Origin: a bacterium
Lineage (GTDB): Bacteria; Elusimicrobiota; Elusimicrobia; Elusimicrobiales; UBA9959
Direction of reading: 5' to 3'
DNA: 64,000 nt
NCBI GenBank assembly: GCA_021786295.1
Contig: JAJYNO010000009.1
Span: forward strand, 1 to 64,000
Position 1 is the stretch's first letter; the number at the start of each line of letters is the position of its first letter. A program made the position numbers and the translations under genes. Below the pieces are notes generated by a model. That model saw only the letters and a list, made by a program, of their open reading frames with translations. It was not told the origin of the DNA and searched no databases. Shown in pieces: positions 1 to 7,350 of this stretch.

Positions 1-114
1 GTAATTCACCGGACGACCAAGCTCCTTGTACGGCCTTGAAAGACCTGGGTTGAATGGGCCTATCCGGTGATGACCTGTAGGACTGTCACAGAGGTGAGTA
101 TAATACAAACTACG
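1..114. other. Unassigned non-coding stretch with inverted repeat
   Basis: No convincing ORF is visible. An 8-bp inverted repeat pairs 6-13 with 63-70 (TCACCGGA / TCCGGTGA) and encloses a shorter possible GGCC...GGCC pairing. This could be the end of a structured RNA or a terminator belonging to something left of the window. I compared it mentally with RNase P RNA, tmRNA, SRP RNA and 5S rRNA and found none of their conserved blocks, so no RNA family is claimed. Confidence 0.3.
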
Positions 115-324
115 TTATACAAGGTTGAAGAGGGCCGCGGCTGGCAGCATCTTGAACATATGTAAGGAGTTCAGGAACATCGGCAGAAAGCAGACGGCTA
201 TCAGCGCCAGCAGCCATTTCCCGGAATAGACGGTGGCGCGGCGCGTAAAAAGCCCGCGCGCGCCTATGAAGAGCATCCCCGCTCCCGCGAGCGGCAGTAT
301 AAGGAATATGGCTAGTCCGAGCAT
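115..324 (-). CDS. Small two-helix membrane protein of unknown function
   Basis: This 69-residue protein has two hydrophobic segments, about residues 2-23 and 37-53, separated by a short basic linker (TRR...SGKW), so it is probably an inner-membrane protein with two helices. The ATG is preceded by a good Shine-Dalgarno GGGAGG about 4 nt upstream, and an extended -10 element lies 26-34 nt further up, which together support a real gene despite its size. I do not recognise a family. It is divergent from the lipoprotein gene at 438. Function unknown. Confidence 0.6.
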   Translation of the reverse strand: MLGLAIFLILPLAGAGMLFIGARGLFTRRATVYSGKWLLALIAVCFLPMFLNSLHMFKMLPAAALFNLV

Positions 325-349
325 TTATCCTCCCTATGCGACCCGCCAT

Positions 350-358
350 ATTATATCA
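350..358 (-). promoter_or_regulatory. Extended -10 promoter of the small membrane protein
   Basis: On the minus strand the sequence reads TGATATAAT, an extended -10 (TGn plus TATAAT), 26 nt upstream of the ATG at 324. No good -35 is visible, as is usual for extended -10 promoters. The identical nonamer precedes the nucleotide-sugar dehydrogenase at 16946-16954. Confidence 0.5.
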
Positions 359-437
359 TTAGGGACCGCGCGCGGTTGCGCGCAGGGCGCGCGGGCCGGG
401 AAGATAGTGGACAGCGTTCTAAAATACGGAGGGAAGA

Positions 438-866
438 ATGATAAGGAACATATTGGCCATTGCGGCGGCAGCCGCGGTCTTAGCGGGGTGCGCCATGATC
501 AAGGCGGAGAACTGCAGCGAGAACGCCGGCTACCAGCGCGGCATGAACGACGCGAAGGCCGGCAGACTCATGAACCTGCAGAACTACACTGTGATCTGCG
601 ACAAGGAGTCGCGCGCGCTGGCCGGGAAAGGATATAAGGAAGGCTATTTGGCCGGCGGCAATACAGGCGGGGCGCAGTTGAACGTAACGCTGAAGGGTGG
701 CAAGCTCGCCCTGGAGGGGGCCTATTCCTGCACCGCCGCCTACAGGTTCCAGGATTTCAGCGCCGATGGTGGTACGGAGGCGGAGGCCAGCGCCAAAGCG
801 CTCGAGAAGTGCCGGGCCAAGTACCCCGCCTGCGGGGAGACCGACGTTACCTGCACGAAGCATTAG
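438..866 (+). CDS. DUF2799-like lipoprotein (possibly interrupted by a stop)
   Basis: The 142-residue product begins with a lipoprotein signal peptide whose lipobox is LAGC (Cys18), so it should be lipid-anchored. After it comes a Gly/Tyr pattern (GYQRGMNDAKAG ... GYKEGYLAG), the spaced GxxxG layout seen in DUF2799 envelope lipoproteins, and then a Cys-containing C-terminal half. The ATG follows a strong Shine-Dalgarno (GGAGGGAAG). The TAG at 864-866 is followed in the same frame by 47 more sense codons with coding-like composition, so the gene may originally have been longer. Function unknown; the DUF2799 call is by pattern only. Confidence 0.65.
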   Translation: MIRNILAIAAAAAVLAGCAMIKAENCSENAGYQRGMNDAKAGRLMNLQNYTVICDKESRALAGKGYKEGYLAGGNTGGAQLNVTLKGGKLALEGAYSCTAAYRFQDFSADGGTEAEASAKALEKCRAKYPACGETDVTCTKH

Positions 867-1010
867 CTCAACCTGCCCACGGACTTCCCCGCGTTCAAGC
901 CGGCCCCGGCGCAATATGCCGCCAAACGCGCGCCGCCGGACGAAGACTGCCAGCTGAACCCGCTGGCGGACCGATTCGACGCAATCGATCCGCCCTCGCC
1001 CGAAGACTGA
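867..1010 (+). other. In-frame coding-like extension downstream of a TAG
   Basis: Directly after the TAG of the lipoprotein gene, the same frame stays open for 47 codons to a TGA at 1008-1010. It would encode a Pro/Asp-rich tail starting LNLPTDFPAF and ending DPPSPED. Third positions are GC-rich like the neighbouring genes. It has no start codon or ribosome site of its own. It is either the severed C-terminus of the lipoprotein after a nonsense mutation or sequencing error, a readthrough extension, or chance. From 1011 to 1224 I see only AT-rich runs and no gene. Confidence 0.4.
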
Positions 1011-1224
1011 CCCGGCGCGCCCAAGCCGGAGAAAAATACCTGCCGAACTCCGCGAAAAAATCGCCTGTTTTTTTGTTTTATAGATAAAAGCGGCGGCGCT
1101 CATGAGAAAAATTCAAAAAAACGCGCCGGGGGAAGGGGAAAAAGGCGGGGGAAACTAACGATAACTGCGCTTTTGTTGACTACAGCTAGGTGGCCCCGGT
1201 GATGTGCGGGAAGTGAGGCGCGCT

Positions 1225-1902
1225 TCAGCCGCAGTCGACGACGTAGCGGCGTCCCTCGCGGAAGTATTTGACCGTGCAGCCGTCGCCGAACGCGTTTCCC
1301 TTCGCGTCGAGCGGCGAGACGCCGAGTTGGAGACCCGGATAGGCGCGATTCTCGTCGTCCGCGGGGGCGGAATCCGTCGCCACCGAGAACTCGCCCGTGA
1401 ACCACTTGATCGCGGGATTGTCGAGCTCCGCGGGAACTTCGCCCCCGATCTCGAGGCGGCCGCGGTCGATCTCCAGCGCGGTCTTCCACGCGCCGCGCGT
1501 TCGCCTCGCGATCCGAAGACGGTCGACGGCCGTCCACGGCGGCCGTCCGTCGGTTCCCGTCACCGTCCGGGTCCGGATCAGCAGGAGCGTGGGAATCCCG
1601 TCGCGCTGATAATCTCCGGCGCCGACGAAGTCCCAGGACCCCTTCCCCTCGACGAGCGCCAGGCCCGCGACGGCCGCCTTCGGCCAGCGTTCGCGTTCGT
1701 CGGGGAATTGCTCGCGCAGCCAGTCCTTCCAAGCCGCCTCGCCGAGGTAGGCGCCGGTGCTCCGGGCGGCATGGGGGATGTTCTCGGCGGCGAGGGCGCG
1801 GTCGCGTTCGGTCGAGACGGCTCCGAACGCCGGCAGCGCGAACAGCACGCAAAACAAGGCGAGGGCGCGGTTCACTGCCGGTATAATTGGCGGTCTTGAC
1901 AT
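1225..1902 (-). CDS. Secreted protein of unknown function
   Basis: I place the start at the ATG at 1902, giving 225 residues with a clear signal peptide (NRALALFCVLFALPAFGA), rather than at the far-upstream start that would run through the promoter and Hsp20 gene on the other strand. An in-frame ATG at about 1920 is an alternative. The mature protein has many Trp, Arg and Gly residues, a central stretch GVGAGDYQRDGIPTLL-like in character, and two Cys near the C-terminus (DGCTVKYF, VDCG) that could form a disulfide. I recognise no family. Codon choice (Ile mostly ATC, Arg often CGG, Gly often GGA) differs from neighbours, hinting at acquisition. Confidence 0.6.
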   Translation of the reverse strand: MSRPPIIPAVNRALALFCVLFALPAFGAVSTERDRALAAENIPHAARSTGAYLGEAAWKDWLREQFPDERERWPKAAVAGLALVEGKGSWDFVGAGDYQRDGIPTLLLIRTRTVTGTDGRPPWTAVDRLRIARRTRGAWKTALEIDRGRLEIGGEVPAELDNPAIKWFTGEFSVATDSAPADDENRAYPGLQLGVSPLDAKGNAFGDGCTVKYFREGRRYVVDCG

Positions 1903-1924
1903 CCTACTGCCAATTATATTACAC
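1882..1924 (+). promoter_or_regulatory. Promoter region with 10-bp inverted repeat
   Basis: A perfect 10-bp inverted repeat, TATAATTGGC at 1882-1891 and GCCAATTATA at 1909-1918, spans the start of the minus-strand gene and lies upstream of the Hsp20 fragment. Within it a consensus -35 TTGACA sits at 1896-1901, with a possible -10 (TTACAC, 1919-1924) 17 bp downstream. The dyad could be an operator covering divergent promoters, for example a heat-shock-type repressor site. That role is inference. Confidence 0.45.
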
Positions 1925-1944
1925 ATAAAAGGGGTGAGTCTACT

Positions 1945-2181
1945 ATGAACCGCAAGAACATAGTTCCCCTCGCTAGGCCGGCGGCGCCGAGGCCCTTCGA
2001 GACCCTTGGCCGGGTTTTCGAGGACCTCTTCGACTTCCCGCAGGCCGGCGGCGCTTCGTCGCCTCGGATGGACCTGAAGGAGACAGATAAGGCCATAGAG
2101 GTGTCCGTGGCCCTGCCGGAAGGTGAGGCGCGCCGTCCCCGATCCGGGGAGGCGAAGCCCGGCAAGATAAAGAGAGACTAA
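1945..2181 (+). pseudogene. Truncated Hsp20 (alpha-crystallin) small heat-shock gene
   Basis: The 78-residue ORF has the typical N-terminal arm of a bacterial Hsp20 followed by the first strand of the alpha-crystallin domain (PRMDLKETDKAIEVSVALP). There it breaks off, and the last 18 residues (GEARRPRSGE onward) do not resemble the family. A normal Hsp20 is about 140-160 residues and continues with the rest of the ACD and an IXI-type tail, all missing here. The most likely explanation is a deletion or frameshift. It is directly upstream of a second Hsp20-like gene. A good Shine-Dalgarno (GGGGTGAG) precedes the ATG, so it may still be translated. Confidence 0.65.
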
Positions 2182-2233
2182 GCGGAGCGCGCCCGGCCCC
2201 CCGGAGGGGCCGGGCCGGCGCAAGGAGGCCTTG

Positions 2234-2926
2234 ATGAAAGAAAGAGCGATGTGGACGCTGGTGGCGCTGCTGGCCCTGCTGAGCGCGGGCGAGGCCTATT
2301 ACATCTTCGGCGCGCGCCGGAAGGGGCCGCCGCCGGCCGGAACGCGCGCCTGGGCCGAGAGCCGGCCGGTTCCGTCCTACCAGGAGCCGTGGAGGGAACT
2401 GGAGGACTGGCGGAAGACGCTGGACAACCGGCTGTCCGGAGGCGGCGTCCTGAACAACGGGGACTTCGACAGCTTCTTCAACGACAGCTTCTTCGACAGG
2501 CGTTTCACCGCCTTCGACCAGCTGGAGCGGATCCACCGGGAGATGATGGACGCCTTCGAGGGGCAGAAGAAGCGGGAGTTCGGGGATTCCTGGGATAAAT
2601 GGTTCTCGGACCGCCTGGACATGGGCGGCTTCGATACGCGGGTCTCCCGCGCCGGCGGCAAGATCTTGATGACCATCTCTATTCCGGGGCTTGACGCCAA
2701 GAACGCGGAGATAAACGTGAACAGGGACCGGGTCAGGCTGTCCTTTTCCGCGCGCTCCGTCGGAGGCGAAAAGAACGCCCGGGGCAGCGTGCGGAGCGAG
2801 TCGGAGGAGAGCTTCGAGAAGATACTGCCGGTGCCTTCCGGCGCGGACGGGAACACGGCCAGGGTCTCCGTGAAGGGCGACGCCGTCACCATAACCTTCG
2901 CGGAGAAGAAGAAGGCCAAAGCCTGA
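2234..2926 (+). CDS. Membrane-anchored Hsp20/alpha-crystallin-like protein
   Basis: The ATG at 2234 sits 5 nt after an AAGGAGG ribosome site. An upstream TTG at 2231 is a less likely start. The 230-residue product begins with one hydrophobic segment (WTLVALLALLSAGEAYYIFG), then a long charged linker rich in Asp/Phe (DNGDFDSFFND-like), and from about residue 135 a domain with Hsp20 features: strands GGKILMTISIPGLDAKNAEI, an arginine-containing central strand, and a C-terminal VSVKGDAVTITFAEKK. Soluble Hsp20s lack a membrane anchor, so this one probably holds a small-heat-shock domain at the membrane. Its position behind a truncated Hsp20 suggests duplication followed by divergence. Confidence 0.65.
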   Translation: MKERAMWTLVALLALLSAGEAYYIFGARRKGPPPAGTRAWAESRPVPSYQEPWRELEDWRKTLDNRLSGGGVLNNGDFDSFFNDSFFDRRFTAFDQLERIHREMMDAFEGQKKREFGDSWDKWFSDRLDMGGFDTRVSRAGGKILMTISIPGLDAKNAEINVNRDRVRLSFSARSVGGEKNARGSVRSESEESFEKILPVPSGADGNTARVSVKGDAVTITFAEKKKAKA

Positions 2927-2938
2927 GAGCCGGAGGCG

Positions 2939-4558
2939 CTACGCCATGAAGGGATAACGGTGGTCCCTGGGCGGGGCCAGGTTCCGTTTCACGCTGCGGA
3001 CCATGGTCCAGCGCAGCAGGTGATGCGGCCAGCCCACCTTGTCGTCCGTGCCGGAGGCGCGGCCGCCGCCGAAAGGCTGGCGGTTGACGGCGGCGCCCGT
3101 GGGCTTGTCGTTGACGTAGAAGTTCCCGGCCGCGTCGGCCAGCGCCGCCGAGCCCAGCGCGATCGCGTCCTCGTCGGAGGCGAACAGCGCGCCGGTCAGC
3201 GCGTACGGGGAGGTTTCGTCGCAGAGCCTGAGCGTCTCCGCGAACCCGGCCTCCTCGTACGGGTAGACCGTCAGCACCGGGCCCAGCAGCTCCTGCTGCA
3301 TCGTGGACGAGCGCGGGTCCGAGGTCTCTATCAGCGTCGGCCTCACGTAATAGCCTTCGGTCTTGTCGCAGCCGCCGCCGGCCAGTATCCTGGCGGCGGG
3401 CGATCTCTTGACCCGCTCCAGCGCGGCCTTCACGCTGTCGAACGAAAGCTCGTCGATCACGGCGTTCATGAAGCAGGAGAGGTCCTCCGGCGGGCCGACC
3501 TTCAGGGCGTCTATCTTTTCCGCCAGCGGGCCCCTCATCCTTTCCCACAGCGGGCGGGGGACGTAGGCGCGGGTGGCCGCCGACCATTTCTGCCCCTGGT
3601 AGTCGTAGGCTCCCCGTATCAGGGCCGCGGACAGGGCCTCCGGGTCGCAGCTGGCGTGGGCGAAGACGAAGCCCTTGCCGCCCGTTTCGCCGACCACGCG
3701 CGGATAGATCTTGTACTTGTGCAGGTTGCGGGCGATCGCCGTCCAGGTGCTGTTGAAGACCGGGGTGGTGCCGGTGAAATTGAGCCCGGCGAACTCCCCG
3801 CTTTCCAGCGCGCGCGCCCCCACCTCGCCGCCGGGACCGGGGATCATGTTTATCACCCCGTCCGGCAGGCCCGCCTCCTTCCAGAGCAGGGCCAGGTAGT
3901 AGGCCGGCAGTACCGCGGCCGAGGCCGGCTTCCAGAGCACGGTGTTGCCCATGATGGCCGGGGCCGTGGGCAGGTTGCCGGCGATAGAGGTGAAGTTGAA
4001 CGGGGTCAGGGCCAGTACGAAGCCCTCGAGCGGGCGGTATTCCAGGCGGTTCCGCTCGCCTTCCGCGGAGGGGGGCTGCTGCGCGTAGAGCCGGCCGAGA
4101 TAGTAGGGGTTGAAGCGGTAATGATCGGCCAGTTCGGCTATATCGGCCTCGGCCTGCTGGACGCTCTTGGACAGACCGAGCATCGTGGCCGCCACGAGCG
4201 TCGCGCGCCAGGGGCCCGCGGCCAGCTCGGCGGCTTTCCGGAAGACCCCGGCGCGCTCCTGCCAGGGCCTGCGGGCCCAGTCGGCCCTGGCCTTGGAGGC
4301 GGCCTCTATGGCGGCGTCCACCTCGGCCGCCCCGGCCCTGTGCCAGGCGCCAGGTCTTCTCCCGCGGTCGTGCGGGACGACGATCGGCGAGGTCCTGCCG
4401 GTGCGCACTTCCCCGCCGCCTATGAACAGCGGGATGTCGAAGGTCTTCCCCTTCAGCTCCGCCAGTTTCGCCAGCAGGGCGTCCCGTTCCGGGGTCCCCG
4501 GGGCGTAAGAGAGCTCTTTCTCGTTGGCCGGCTCCGGCGCGGTCTCGTCGGCGTTCAT
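2939..4558 (-). CDS. P5C dehydrogenase paralogue lacking catalytic Cys
   Basis: This 539-residue protein aligns along its whole length with the neighbouring 1-pyrroline-5-carboxylate dehydrogenase (ALDH4A1-like group): PLEGFVLALTPFNFTSIAGN, GNTVLWKPAS, the GETGGK glutamate motif and the C-terminal PFGGGRASGTDDK are all present. The catalytic-cysteine motif GQKCSAA reads GQKWSAA, so residue 325 is Trp (codon TGG instead of TGC). The NAD-site EIFGP is ELLGP. A thioester-forming ALDH cannot work without that Cys, so it should be inactive as a dehydrogenase unless the base is an error. It has its own Shine-Dalgarno (GGGGAGG) and is separated from the upstream paralogue by a terminator. It may be a pseudoenzyme, a regulator, or decaying. 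Confidence 0.85.
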   Translation of the reverse strand: MNADETAPEPANEKELSYAPGTPERDALLAKLAELKGKTFDIPLFIGGGEVRTGRTSPIVVPHDRGRRPGAWHRAGAAEVDAAIEAASKARADWARRPWQERAGVFRKAAELAAGPWRATLVAATMLGLSKSVQQAEADIAELADHYRFNPYYLGRLYAQQPPSAEGERNRLEYRPLEGFVLALTPFNFTSIAGNLPTAPAIMGNTVLWKPASAAVLPAYYLALLWKEAGLPDGVINMIPGPGGEVGARALESGEFAGLNFTGTTPVFNSTWTAIARNLHKYKIYPRVVGETGGKGFVFAHASCDPEALSAALIRGAYDYQGQKWSAATRAYVPRPLWERMRGPLAEKIDALKVGPPEDLSCFMNAVIDELSFDSVKAALERVKRSPAARILAGGGCDKTEGYYVRPTLIETSDPRSSTMQQELLGPVLTVYPYEEAGFAETLRLCDETSPYALTGALFASDEDAIALGSAALADAAGNFYVNDKPTGAAVNRQPFGGGRASGTDDKVGWPHHLLRWTMVRSVKRNLAPPRDHRYPFMA

Positions 4559-4606
4559 GGTGCCTCCCCTTCGTGCCCTCTCATCTTACCAAATAAACGC
4601 GTCCGG

Positions 4607-4639
4607 GAATAAAAGGACCGGAGGTGTCGCCTCCGGTCC
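4607..4639 (-). terminator. Rho-independent terminator of the active P5CDH gene
   Basis: A perfect 10-bp stem (4615-4624 with 4630-4639, 5-nt loop) is followed on the minus strand by TTTTATT. It lies downstream of the gene ending at 4667 and upstream of the paralogue starting at 4558, so the two dehydrogenase genes are probably transcribed separately. Confidence 0.8.
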
Positions 4640-4666
4640 CCGGCGCGCGCCCTCGGCGCGCCCGCC

Positions 4667-6298
4667 TCAGGCCTCCTTCTGCATGTAGGGGTACCTGTAG
4701 TCGTGCGGCGGCACGAAGTTCTCCTTGACCGCGCGCGGCGACGTCCAGCGCATCATGTTCAGGAGCGAGCCGGCCTTGTCGTTGGTGCCGCTGGCGCGGG
4801 CGCCGCCGAAAGGCTGCTGGCCGACGACGGCCCCGGTGGGCTTGTCGTTGATGTAGAAGTTGCCCGCCGCGTTCTCCAGCCTGTCCATAGCCTTCAGCAC
4901 GGCCGCGCGGTCCTGGGAGAAGATCGCGCCGGTCAGCGCGTAGGGCGAGGTGGCATCGCACAGGCGCAGCGTCTCGTCGAACTTCGCGTCGTCGTAGACG
5001 TACACCGTCATGACCGGCCCGAAGATCTCCTCCTGCATCGTCCTGAAGTCCGGCTTGGACGCCTTTATCAGCGTGGGGCGGATGTACCAGCCCCTGGAGT
5101 CGTCGTACTTGCCGCCGGCGAGGACCTTGGCGCTCCTGTCCTTGGCTGCGTAGTCTATGTAGCCGGCGATGTTGGCGAACGCGTTCCTGTCGATGACCGC
5201 GTTCATGAAGTTGCCGAAGTCCTCCGCCGGGCCCATCTTCAGGCCCTCGATGTCGGCCACCAGCTCGTCCTTGATCTTGTTCCAGACGCTCTTGGGGACG
5301 TACGAGCGGCTGGCGGCCGAGCACTTCTGGCCCTGGAACTCGTAGGCGCCGCGCACGATCGCGGTCTTGAGGGCCTGCCGGTCGCAGGACGGATGGGCGA
5401 AGATGAAGTCCTTTCCGCCGGTCTCGCCCACTATGCGCGGATAGCCCTTGTACCTGTGGAAGTTCTTGACGATGGTCTCCCACATGCCGTTGAAGACGCC
5501 GGTGGAACCAGTGAAGTGCAGACCCATGAAGTCAGGGCTGTCTATGACCGGGGCGCCGACTTCGCCGCCGGAGCCCGGCAGCATGTTGATGACGCCGTCG
5601 GGGAGTCCCGCGGCCTGCCACAGCTTCATCAGGAAGTAGCCGGAGTAGACGGCCGTGGAGGCCGGCTTCCAGAGCACGGTGTTGCCCATGATGGCCGGGG
5701 CCGTGGGCAGGTTGCCGGCGATAGAGGTGAAGTTGAACGGGGTCACCGCGAACACGAAGCCCTCGAGCGGGCGGTAGTCCATGTAGTTCCAGTTGCCGCG
5801 CGGCGAGAAGGGCTGCTCGGAGTAGATCTGCTGGGCGTAGTAGGTGTTGAAGCGGTAGAAGTCGGCGAGCTCGCAGGCGGAGTCTATCTCGGCCTGGAAC
5901 GGCGTCTTGGACTGGCCCAGCATAGTGGCGGCGTTCAGGGTCTGGCGCCAGGTGGTGGCCAGCAGGTCGCCCGCCTTCAGGAATATCGCCGCGCGGGCGT
6001 GCCACGGCATCCTGGCCCAGGTCTTCCTGGCCTGAGCGGCCGCGCGCACGGCCAACTGCACTTCCTTGGGGCCGGCCTTATGGAAGCGGCCTATGACCTT
6101 CCTGTTCTCGTGGGGGATCGCGATGTCCACCGTGCGGCCGGTGCGGACTTCCTTGCCGCCGATGATCAGCGGGATGTCTATGACCTGGCCGCGCAGCTCG
6201 GCTATCTTGGCCTTCAGTTCCTTGCGTTCGGCCGAGCCGGGCGCGTAGTTCAGCGCCGGCTCGTTTACGGGTTCCGGTATTTTGAAAATAGAGTTCAT
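4667..6298 (-). CDS. 1-pyrroline-5-carboxylate dehydrogenase (ALDH4-type)
   Basis: The enzyme oxidises L-glutamate gamma-semialdehyde/P5C to glutamate with NAD+, the second step of proline catabolism. The 543-residue length and sequence match the stand-alone ALDH4A1-like form and not PutA fusions. Visible motifs are the MDYRPLEGF and TPFNFTSIAGN segments, GNTVLWKPAS (cofactor), VGETGGKDF with the general-base Glu, catalytic Cys326 in GQKCSAASR, EEIFGPV (nicotinamide ribose) and the C-terminal GGARASGTNDK. It has no proline dehydrogenase neighbour in this window. A LysR-type regulator is divergent from it across about 100 bp containing dyads, suggesting substrate-responsive control. Confidence 0.93.
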   Translation of the reverse strand: MNSIFKIPEPVNEPALNYAPGSAERKELKAKIAELRGQVIDIPLIIGGKEVRTGRTVDIAIPHENRKVIGRFHKAGPKEVQLAVRAAAQARKTWARMPWHARAAIFLKAGDLLATTWRQTLNAATMLGQSKTPFQAEIDSACELADFYRFNTYYAQQIYSEQPFSPRGNWNYMDYRPLEGFVFAVTPFNFTSIAGNLPTAPAIMGNTVLWKPASTAVYSGYFLMKLWQAAGLPDGVINMLPGSGGEVGAPVIDSPDFMGLHFTGSTGVFNGMWETIVKNFHRYKGYPRIVGETGGKDFIFAHPSCDRQALKTAIVRGAYEFQGQKCSAASRSYVPKSVWNKIKDELVADIEGLKMGPAEDFGNFMNAVIDRNAFANIAGYIDYAAKDRSAKVLAGGKYDDSRGWYIRPTLIKASKPDFRTMQEEIFGPVMTVYVYDDAKFDETLRLCDATSPYALTGAIFSQDRAAVLKAMDRLENAAGNFYINDKPTGAVVGQQPFGGARASGTNDKAGSLLNMMRWTSPRAVKENFVPPHDYRYPYMQKEA

Positions 6299-6336
6299 GG
6301 TCTCCTCCTGTCCTGCTGTCCTGGACTTTCCAGGGT

Positions 6337-6393
6337 ATTATACCAATCCCCGGAATATTAGTATAATTCATAATATTCAACTGACCTATGAAT
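6337..6393. promoter_or_regulatory. Divergent promoters and LysR-type operator dyads
   Basis: This AT-rich gap separates the P5CDH gene from the lysR gene. A -10 TATAAT is present on each strand: 6337-6342 on minus and 6362-6367 on plus. Two inverted repeats lie between the genes: GAATATT (6353-6359) with AATATTC (6372-6378), and ATTCATA (6366-6372) with TATGAAT (6387-6393). Interrupted dyads with T/A ends in a divergent promoter are what LysR-type regulators bind. That the adjacent LysR protein binds here is inference. Confidence 0.6.
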
Positions 6394-6400
6394 TTTAATC

Positions 6401-7306
6401 ATGGCTAACCTCGACCTTTACCAGCTCAGGGCTTTCTTCGCGGCGGCGCAGACGCTGAGCTATACCGAGGCCGCCAAGCGCCTCTACGTGACCCAGTCCG
6501 CGGTCAGCCACGCCGTCGCCAAGCTGGAGCGCGGCCTGAAGGAGAAGCTCTTCGGCAGGTCGGGCGGCCGGCTGGAGTTGACCGAGGCCGGCAGGATACT
6601 CTACAGGGCCTGTGAGAACGCCTTCTGCGAACTGGACGCCGCCCGCGAGCGCATAGAGGGGCTCGGCGGCAGGAACGCCGGCGTGATAAGGCTTGGCGCC
6701 ACGGTGGAGTTCGGCACCACGCTGCTGGTAAAATACCTGAAGGACTTCATAGCCGGCAACCCCGGGGTGCACATAGACTTCCAGTTCCGGCCCGACCTGC
6801 TGAAGCCTCTGCTGAGCGACGAGCTGGACATGGCCATAGACTGCCGCAGCCACGCCGCCGAAGGCCTGGAGAAGGTGCCGCTGTTCAGGGAGGAGTACGC
6901 CGTCATCGCCTCGCCCGGCTTCGTGCGGGCCCGCGGGCTCAGGGTCCCGCGGGACCTTTCCCGCTGCCCCGTGCTTTCGATAGACAAGGACGGCCAGTGG
7001 TGGGGCAACTTCATGAACGCGCTGCAGCCCTCCGAGCGGCCCGAGCTGCGGGACGTCACCCAGCTCAACCACATCCGCGCCATCATAAACGCCGCGATGG
7101 AGGGGCTGGGGGCCGGCTTCGTGCCAAGGTATACCGTGCTGAAGGAGCTGAAGGCCGGCACGCTGGTCAACGTGTTCCCGAGGCTGAAGCTGCTGGAGGA
7201 CAATTTCTACGTTTACCAGAAGACCGGGAAAGCCCGCCTGGAGCGGCACCGCCGCCTGCTGGATCACCTGAAGAACATCAAGAGCGCCCATCTGGAGCGG
7301 GCCTGA
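6401..7306 (+). CDS. LysR-family transcriptional regulator
   Basis: A typical 301-residue LysR-type regulator. Residues 1-60 form the winged helix-turn-helix (SYTEAAKRLYVTQSAVSHAV, then KLFGRSGGRLELTEAG), a linker helix follows, and residues about 90-300 form the periplasmic-binding-like effector domain (VIRLGATVEFGTTLL start). The gene is divergent from the P5CDH gene, the classic arrangement for a regulator of its neighbour, so proline, P5C or glutamate semialdehyde is a plausible co-inducer. No Shine-Dalgarno is visible before the ATG, and the -10 at 6362 lies only 34 nt upstream, so the leader is short. Confidence 0.9.
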   Translation: MANLDLYQLRAFFAAAQTLSYTEAAKRLYVTQSAVSHAVAKLERGLKEKLFGRSGGRLELTEAGRILYRACENAFCELDAARERIEGLGGRNAGVIRLGATVEFGTTLLVKYLKDFIAGNPGVHIDFQFRPDLLKPLLSDELDMAIDCRSHAAEGLEKVPLFREEYAVIASPGFVRARGLRVPRDLSRCPVLSIDKDGQWWGNFMNALQPSERPELRDVTQLNHIRAIINAAMEGLGAGFVPRYTVLKELKAGTLVNVFPRLKLLEDNFYVYQKTGKARLERHRRLLDHLKNIKSAHLERA

Positions 7307-7350
7307 CCCGGCGGTTGCCGCCGGGCGGGGTTATTGTCTAGAATTGCGGG

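Noticed and set aside
1..114. RNase P RNA, tmRNA or SRP RNA at the left edge
   Set aside because: None of the conserved blocks (for example ACAGAACCCGGCUUA, the tmRNA T-arm, or the SRP GGAAGG loop) is present on either strand.
1903..2223. N-terminal extension of the minus-strand secreted protein to 2223
   Set aside because: It would cross a promoter and the Hsp20 fragment, and would bury the signal peptide inside the protein.
2960..6361. Two long plus-strand ORFs (about 550 codons each) opposite the P5CDH genes
   Set aside because: They are antisense shadows of GC-rich genes: the proteins are Gly/Arg/Val-rich with no domain, and the minus strand encodes clear ALDH motifs.
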